From the NCBI GenBank assembly GCA_012510865.1, contig JAAZHF010000441.1, positions 1 through 9,584 on the forward strand: a stretch of DNA of 9,584 bases. The letters run 5' to 3'. Origin of the DNA: Gammaproteobacteria bacterium (GTDB lineage Bacteria > Pseudomonadota > Gammaproteobacteria > Xanthomonadales > Xanthomonadaceae). Positions 6,341 to 9,584 of this stretch are shown here, in pieces. The position numbers and the translations under genes are program-made. The first letter of the stretch is position 1, and each line of letters starts with the position of its first letter. Under the pieces are notes generated by a model, which made no database searches, was not told the DNA's origin, and worked only from the letters and a program-made list of their open reading frames with translations.

Positions 6341-7102
6341 ATGCACGCCCGCCCTTGCCCTGCCGGTGCCGTCGTGGCCACGTACCCGCCCTACCTCGAC
6401 GAAGCCGCGATCGAACGCCTCTCCGACCTCCTCGACCGGCGGGCGGTCCCGTTCAAGGGCATGAACCTGGAGGCGCTGGACGGCTTCCTGTCCGCGCTCG
6501 CGGTCTCGCCTTCGCCGGTGCCGCCGGAGGAATGGCAGCCCGTGGCCTGGGGCGGCAAGGCCCCGACCTGGGACGGCCAGGCCGAGGCCGACGAGGTGCA
6601 GCAGCTGCTGATGGGCCACTGGAACATGTGCGTTGCCCGCGTCCGCCACGACGATACCGACCTGCCCGACCACCTCGCGCCGCTGATGTGGCTGCCCGAG
6701 GACCCGGAGCTGACCGGCGAGGACGCCCTGAACGAGGACGAGCTCGACGTCGGCACCGACTGGGCGCTGGGCTTCTTCAGCGGCGTCATGCTGCGCGAGG
6801 CCGAATGGGACCGCTGGCTGGACGAGAACGACTGGATCGAGGACATCTTCGACGCCCTCGACCGGCTGGCCAGCGGCGAGGCCATCAATCCGGACGATCC
6901 CACCGCCGAAGCGATGCCGGTCGGCTACCGCGAGCGCCTGGCGATCATCCTCGACCTGCCCGGGATGCTGGCCGACCTCAACCACCACCGCGTGGAAGCG
7001 CTGACCCCGCGCACGCCGATCCGTCGCGACGACGGACCCGGGCGCAACGATCCCTGTCCCTGCGGCAGCGGGAAGAAGTACAAGAAGTGCTGCGCTGCGT
7101 AG
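6341..7102 (+). CDS. UPF0149 (YecA-like) protein with C-terminal SEC-C zinc motif
   Basis: A 253-residue acidic protein. Residues of about 20-205 match the UPF0149/YecA layout: a helical N-terminus, FKGMNLEALDGFLSAL near 38-53, and an acidic helical core with GFFSGVMLREAEW near 144-156. The C-terminus has the SEC-C motif NDPCPCGSGKKYKKCC (Cys 239, 241, 250, 251), which binds zinc in SecA and in many unrelated proteins. Known: stand-alone YecA-type proteins bind metal and ribosome/SecB-like partners in some species; the role here is not determinable. The ATG at 6341 is used; a GTG at 6374 giving VATYPPYLDE is a realistic alternative, and neither has a clear ribosome-binding site. It is oriented against the ole genes, divergent from oleB and convergent with the fic remnant. 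Confidence 0.85.
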   Translation: MHARPCPAGAVVATYPPYLDEAAIERLSDLLDRRAVPFKGMNLEALDGFLSALAVSPSPVPPEEWQPVAWGGKAPTWDGQAEADEVQQLLMGHWNMCVARVRHDDTDLPDHLAPLMWLPEDPELTGEDALNEDELDVGTDWALGFFSGVMLREAEWDRWLDENDWIEDIFDALDRLASGEAINPDDPTAEAMPVGYRERLAIILDLPGMLADLNHHRVEALTPRTPIRRDDGPGRNDPCPCGSGKKYKKCCAA

Positions 7103-7116
7103 GATCCGTGGGGCCG

Positions 7117-7413
7117 CGGCGCTTCGTCCAGCTCGAACAGCAAAAGGTCCGACAGGGAAGATTGCGTGCCCTCGATCTGCGAGGACAGAAGGGCTTCCTT
7201 ACGCACGTACTGGTATAGGAACAGGCGTGCGTCCGGGAGGATGCGGGTGATGCCTTTGAGTTCGCCCAGTGCCACCAGGGCCTTGTCGCGCCGGGTAGCG
7301 AGGTCGTGGTTGAGCTGCAGCGGCGGATCCGGCGGCAAGGGCGCGGGCACGAACGCCTGGTAGGGCTGCCCGTTGAGAGTGCTGGTGGCGTAGTGCCCGG
7401 TCTTCCTGACCAT
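7117..7413 (-). pseudogene. 5' remnant of a Fic-domain protein (Fic_N region only)
   Basis: 99 codons beginning MVRKTGHYATS and containing VRKEALLSSQIEGTQSSLSD, a typical N-terminal segment of class II Fic proteins. SSQIEG fits the inhibitory-helix motif (S/T)xxxE(G/N), whose Glu blocks the ATP site. Similarity stops after LFELDEAP at 7117. The conserved Fic core with HxFxxGNGRxxR, which should follow for some 200 residues, is missing; those bases are the SEC-C gene in antisense. The frame reads through to 6925, giving a chimeric tail of 63 unrelated residues. Intact Fic proteins AMPylate or otherwise modify targets; this one cannot. It is best seen as a deletion remnant. The codons and flank are less GC-rich than neighbouring genes. 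Confidence 0.8.
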
Positions 7414-7444
7414 AGGGCCCCCAAGGAACAGATTCCCGCCGAAT

Positions 7445-7453
7445 CGTTACTTA
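7445..7453. repeat. CGTTACTTA direct-repeat copy upstream of fic remnant
   Basis: CGTTACTTA here recurs exactly at 7485-7493, 40 bases away, each preceded by TCCCG at a slightly different distance. A third, inverted CGTTAC lies at 7520-7515. Repeats at about four helical turns upstream of a gene suggest operator half-sites; this is inference. Confidence 0.5.
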
Positions 7454-7484
7454 AAATGGACTCTGCTGTCACAAGATCCCGGAG

Positions 7485-7520
7485 CGTTACTTAGCCGGAT
7501 GCGAACTCCGCTAGGTAACG
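7485..7520. repeat. Imperfect 36-base stem-loop between permease and fic remnant
   Basis: Left arm CGTTACTTAGCCGGA (7485-7499) pairs with right arm TCCGCTAGGTAACG (7507-7520) around a 7-base loop TGCGAAC. There are 13 Watson-Crick pairs, one G-T pair and one bulged C. It may act as a terminator/3' stabiliser for the oleA-permease transcript or be a protein-binding site. No T-tract follows on either strand. Confidence 0.6.
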
Positions 7521-7545
7521 GTTGCCTGGGATCCTGCACCTCGGC

Positions 7546-7560
7546 CTCGGCTCAGCCGAG
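7546..7560 (-). repeat. Inverted repeat spanning the permease stop codon
   Basis: CTCGGC and GCCGAG flank TCA, so the minus-strand stop TGA sits in the loop of a 6-bp stem. Possibly a minor 3'-end structure; too short and without a T-run to call a terminator. Confidence 0.35.
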
Positions 7561-8343
7561 CACCCCCTCGACCCACCCCACCAGCGGATTCTCCGGCTCC
7601 ATCAGCAGCTTCGACGTCAGCGCCAGCGACATCACCACCAGCAGCGGCCGGATCAGCCGCGCGCCGGCCTTGCCCAGCGCCAGGTGCGCGCCGAGCTGGC
7701 CGCCGGCGATGCTCGCCGCCGCCATCACCAGGCCCACCACCCAGAGCACCTGGCCGCCGATGACCAGGGTCGCCAGCGCGGCGAGGTTGCTCGCGAGGTT
7801 CAGCAGCTTGGTGTGCGCCGTGGCCGACACCAACCCGAAGCCGAACAGCGCCACCAGCGCGGTCGCCATGAACGAGCCGGTGCCCGGCCCGAAGAAGCCG
7901 TCGTAGAAACCCAGCGCGAACATGATCGCGGCCAGGGCGGCCTGCCCCAGGCGCGCGTGGCGCTCGGCCTCGCTGGCCCTGGGACCGAGCAGGAAGTAGG
8001 CCGCCATGGCCACCAGCAGCACCGGCACCAGGCCGGCCAGGAACGAGGGATCGACGAGCTGGATCGCGACCGCGCCGCCGACCGAGCCGGCGAACGCGGC
8101 CACCGCGGGCCCGAGGAAACGCCGGAAGTCGATCCGCCCCTGGCGCGCGAACGCCAGCACCGCGCTGGTGGTGCCGAAGCTCGACTGCAGCTTGTTGGTG
8201 GCGATGGCCTGCACCGGCGGGATGCCCGCGGCCATCAGCGCCGGGATCGTGATCAGCCCGCCGCCGCCGGCCAGCGCGTCGATGGTGCCGGCGACGAACG
8301 CGGCCAGCGCCAGCAGGGCGAGAACCTCGAAACCGAATTCCAT
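7552..8343 (-). CDS. TSUP-family (TauE/SafE, YfcA-like) membrane permease
   Basis: A 263-residue, strongly hydrophobic protein with about seven or eight predicted membrane segments arranged as two similar halves. Seen: the N-terminal half signature TIDALAGGGGLITIPAL (about 19-35) and the second-half signature GFYDGFFGPGTGSF (about 144-157), both characteristic of the YfcA branch of TSUP. Length is typical. Known: TSUP members move sulfite, sulfoacetate or other small organosulfur or organic anions; substrates of YfcA-type members are mostly undefined. The ATG is preceded by GGAGGT (8352-8347) at close spacing. It lies 65 bases after oleA in the same direction, separated by a hairpin. Nothing ties its substrate to olefin synthesis. 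Confidence 0.92.
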   Translation of the reverse strand: MEFGFEVLALLALAAFVAGTIDALAGGGGLITIPALMAAGIPPVQAIATNKLQSSFGTTSAVLAFARQGRIDFRRFLGPAVAAFAGSVGGAVAIQLVDPSFLAGLVPVLLVAMAAYFLLGPRASEAERHARLGQAALAAIMFALGFYDGFFGPGTGSFMATALVALFGFGLVSATAHTKLLNLASNLAALATLVIGGQVLWVVGLVMAAASIAGGQLGAHLALGKAGARLIRPLLVVMSLALTSKLLMEPENPLVGWVEGVLG

Positions 8344-8361
8344 GCGACCTCCGGAACGACG

Positions 8362-8384
8362 CGGGGCCGGACGAGCCGGCCCCG
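8362..8384 (-). terminator. 9-bp GC hairpin between oleA and the TSUP permease
   Basis: Perfect stem CGGGGCCGG / CCGGCCCCG with a 5-base loop, starting 24 bases past the oleA stop and ending 10 bases before the permease ribosome-binding site. It may terminate or attenuate oleA transcription. No T-run follows on the minus strand, so efficiency is uncertain. Confidence 0.5.
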
Positions 8385-8408
8385 GTCAGGCGTCGAAGCG
8401 GCCGGGCC

Positions 8409-9425
8409 TTACCAGACCACTTCGGCCATCGAGCAGTTCAGCCCCGAGCCGATGCCCAGCAGCGCGATCCGGTTGCCCTTCTTCAGGCGCCCCTCCTCGC
8501 GCAGCTTGGACAGCACGATCGGCACCGAGGCCGGGCCGATGTTGCCGTGCTCGCCGAAGATGGTCATGACCTTCTTCGGGTCGATGCCCATGGCCTTGGT
8601 GAAGGCGGCGGTGTGCACCTTGCTGACCTGGTGGATCACGAACTCGTCGAGCTCGGCGGCCACCCAGCCCAGCTTCTGCTTGGCGACCTCGAAGGTCTTG
8701 GTGGCGAGCTTGATGCCCTCGATCAGCAGCAGGCGGGTGTCGGTGATCATGCCGTCGAGGTTGCCGCGGCAGAGCTTGTTCCACTCGGTGGCCGCGCGGG
8801 TCACGCCGCCGCGATAGCGCGGCGCGCCGGGGGCGAGCTCGGCGCGGGCCAGGACCATGGCGGCGGCGCCGGAGCCGAGCGTGAGCGTCGCCAGCTCGTT
8901 GCGGAAATCCTCGTCGGTGACGTCGGCGCGGGTCATGCGCTCGAGCGTCTTTTCGTAGGCGAGGTCGGCGGTCTCGCCGTCGACCACGAGCGCGTAGTCG
9001 ATCTCCCCGCGCTCGATCATCCGGCTGGCGATGTCCATGCCGTTGATGAAGGCCAGGCAGGCGTTGGCGACGTCGAAGTTCTGGCAGGTGTCGGGCAGGC
9101 CCAGGTTGCCGCTGACGATGCTGGCCGTGGACGGCTCGAGGTAGTCGCGGCTGACCGAGGTGTTGACCAGCAGGCCGACCTTGTCCGGGTCGATGCCGGC
9201 GTCGGCCAGCGCCTTCACCCCGGCCAGGGTGGCGGCGTCGGAGGCCTGCACGTCGCCGTCCCAGAGGCGGCGCGCGTGGATGCCGGCGATGTCCCTGAGG
9301 ACATCGGTGCGGATCTTCAGCCGGTCGAGCGTCGGCTTCAGGCGGGCATTGATCTCGTCGGAGGACAACCGGCGCGGGGCGTCGATGTGGGCGAGACCGG
9401 CAATGGCTACGTGCTGGAACAACAT
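8409..9425 (-). CDS. oleA: OleA, thiolase-superfamily acyl-CoA head-to-head condensing enzyme
   Basis: A 338-residue FabH-like thiolase-fold protein with the catalytic Cys123 in VANACLAF, His265 in VIHQVS, Asn295 in GEHGNIGPAS and Glu97 in DYLEPST. These equal Cys143, His285, Asn315 and Glu117 of X. campestris OleA at a constant offset of 20 (recalled numbering), and the flanking sequence is very similar throughout. Known: OleA performs non-decarboxylative Claisen condensation of two long-chain acyl-CoAs to a 2-alkyl-3-keto acid, with Glu117 as base. The ATG at 9425 (MLFQHVAIAGLAHID) matches the family start; the frame extends to a TTG at 9455 that is not conserved. The Shine-Dalgarno is weak. 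TACCCT on the minus strand, about 46 bases upstream, is a poor -10 candidate. Confidence 0.97.
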   Translation of the reverse strand: MLFQHVAIAGLAHIDAPRRLSSDEINARLKPTLDRLKIRTDVLRDIAGIHARRLWDGDVQASDAATLAGVKALADAGIDPDKVGLLVNTSVSRDYLEPSTASIVSGNLGLPDTCQNFDVANACLAFINGMDIASRMIERGEIDYALVVDGETADLAYEKTLERMTRADVTDEDFRNELATLTLGSGAAAMVLARAELAPGAPRYRGGVTRAATEWNKLCRGNLDGMITDTRLLLIEGIKLATKTFEVAKQKLGWVAAELDEFVIHQVSKVHTAAFTKAMGIDPKKVMTIFGEHGNIGPASVPIVLSKLREEGRLKKGNRIALLGIGSGLNCSMAEVVW

Positions 9426-9503
9426 GGGCGTGCCGCCGTGAGGGGACAGGAACAAAGACCACCTAGGGTACCGGCTTACGGGGGGCGGTGCACTGTTTTG
9501 GGG

Positions 9504-9531
9504 GAATCGCAGCTGTAGCTGCTCCTACAGG
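9504..9531 (-). repeat. GTAG-type REP element
   Basis: On the minus strand this reads CTGTAGGAGCAGCTACAGCT followed by GCGATTC. A GTAG head is followed by the hairpin GCAGCT-AC-AGCTGC (9522-9509), the layout of REP/GTAG repeats that are abundant in Xanthomonads and Pseudomonads and are linked to RAYT (TnpA-REP) transposases. Only one copy is in the window and no RAYT gene is present. It is about 80 bases upstream of oleA. Confidence 0.75.
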
Positions 9532-9568
9532 GGCGGACGGGGGTCGCAGGGGCGGGCGGGGGTCGGGG
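9529..9568 (+). repeat. G-rich 19-bp tandem repeat with G-quadruplex potential
   Basis: Two copies of a 19-base unit, AGGGGCGGACGGGGGTCGC (9529-9547) and its variant (9548-9566), differ at two positions. Together they give runs of four or five G at 9530-9533, 9539-9543, 9549-9552, 9558-9562 and 9565-9568, with loops of two to five bases. This meets the usual intramolecular G-quadruplex pattern on the plus strand, which is the template strand for oleA. Confidence 0.65.
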
Positions 9569-9584
9569 TGCCGGGGCCCCGTTC

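Larger units (their letters stand above)
7414..7551 (-). other. Relatively AT-rich intergenic region upstream of fic remnant
   Basis: 138 bases between the permease stop and the fic remnant start. It holds the 36-base stem-loop (7485-7520), a repeat copy at 7445-7453 and an A/T patch (ACTTAAAATGG). TTGTGA on the minus strand (7474-7469) is a weak -35 candidate with no well-spaced -10. No ORF is supported here. Confidence 0.5.
9426..9584. other. oleA upstream region, no gene
   Basis: 159 bases to the window edge. It carries the oleA leader, a REP element and a G-rich tandem repeat. No coding frame or convincing sigma-70 promoter was found. Confidence 0.6.

Noticed and set aside
6245..6988. 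N-terminal extension of oleB by about 248 residues
   Set aside because: The extra stretch is exactly antisense to the UPF0149/SEC-C gene, has no domain character, and OleB starts naturally at MQFPGYPD.
7485..7520. Integron attC-like site
   Set aside because: The arms lack the GTTRRRY / RYYYAAC core pair of attC sites, and no integrase or cassette array is nearby.
7522..8817. 431-codon plus-strand frame opposite the permease and the oleA 3' end
   Set aside because: Shadow of the two real minus-strand genes; Gln/Arg/Gly-rich translation without domains.
9426..9455. Ten-residue TTG-initiated extension of OleA
   Set aside because: The family start is MLFQ at 9425; a TTG start without conserved sequence is not supported.
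1..9584. CRISPR arrays, tRNA/rRNA genes, transposases, phage genes
   Set aside because: No regularly spaced repeats, RNA gene sequence or mobile-element proteins were seen on either strand; the REP and the fic remnant are the only mobility- or decay-related marks.

Overview
The window is about 70% G+C, densely coded and mostly on the minus strand. It looks like a chromosomal segment of a Xanthomonadaceae/Lysobacteraceae gammaproteobacterium (Xanthomonas, Lysobacter, Luteimonas or a relative). This is inferred from an OleA that closely resembles, from memory, the Xanthomonas campestris enzyme, from the ole / UPF0149-SEC-C / ubiJ-ubiB gene set, and from a GTAG-type REP element. No database search was possible.

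The core is a complete pathway for long-chain cis-olefins made by head-to-head condensation of fatty acyl groups: oleA (8409-9425), oleB (5342-6244), oleC (2310-3968) and oleD (1290-2294), all on the minus strand. OleA joins two acyl-CoAs to a beta-keto acid, OleD reduces it to a beta-hydroxy acid, OleC closes an ATP-dependent beta-lactone, and OleB decarboxylates the lactone to the alkene. All four keep their expected active-site residues. Only oleC and oleD are adjacent.

Right to left along transcription: a REP element and a G-rich 19-bp tandem repeat lie upstream of oleA. Next come a terminator-like hairpin, a TSUP (TauE/SafE, YfcA-like) permease, a large imperfect stem-loop, and the N-terminal stub of a Fic protein. 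A plus-strand UPF0149/SEC-C gene (6341-7102) follows, then oleB and a small YkgJ-type cysteine-cluster protein. A plus-strand tenA (4084-4752) converges on the ykgJ-type gene and diverges from oleC. After oleC-oleD come a 52-residue DUF1328 membrane protein, a GC hairpin, and ubiJ-ubiB for ubiquinone biosynthesis; ubiJ and ubiB overlap in a GTGA, and ubiB runs off the left edge.

No tRNA, rRNA, CRISPR array, transposase or intact mobile element was seen. The least ordinary features are the scattering of the ole genes among unrelated loci, the decayed fic locus with its retained upstream repeats, the possible leaderless promoters of oleC and ubiJ, and the REP/G-quadruplex-prone block upstream of oleA.
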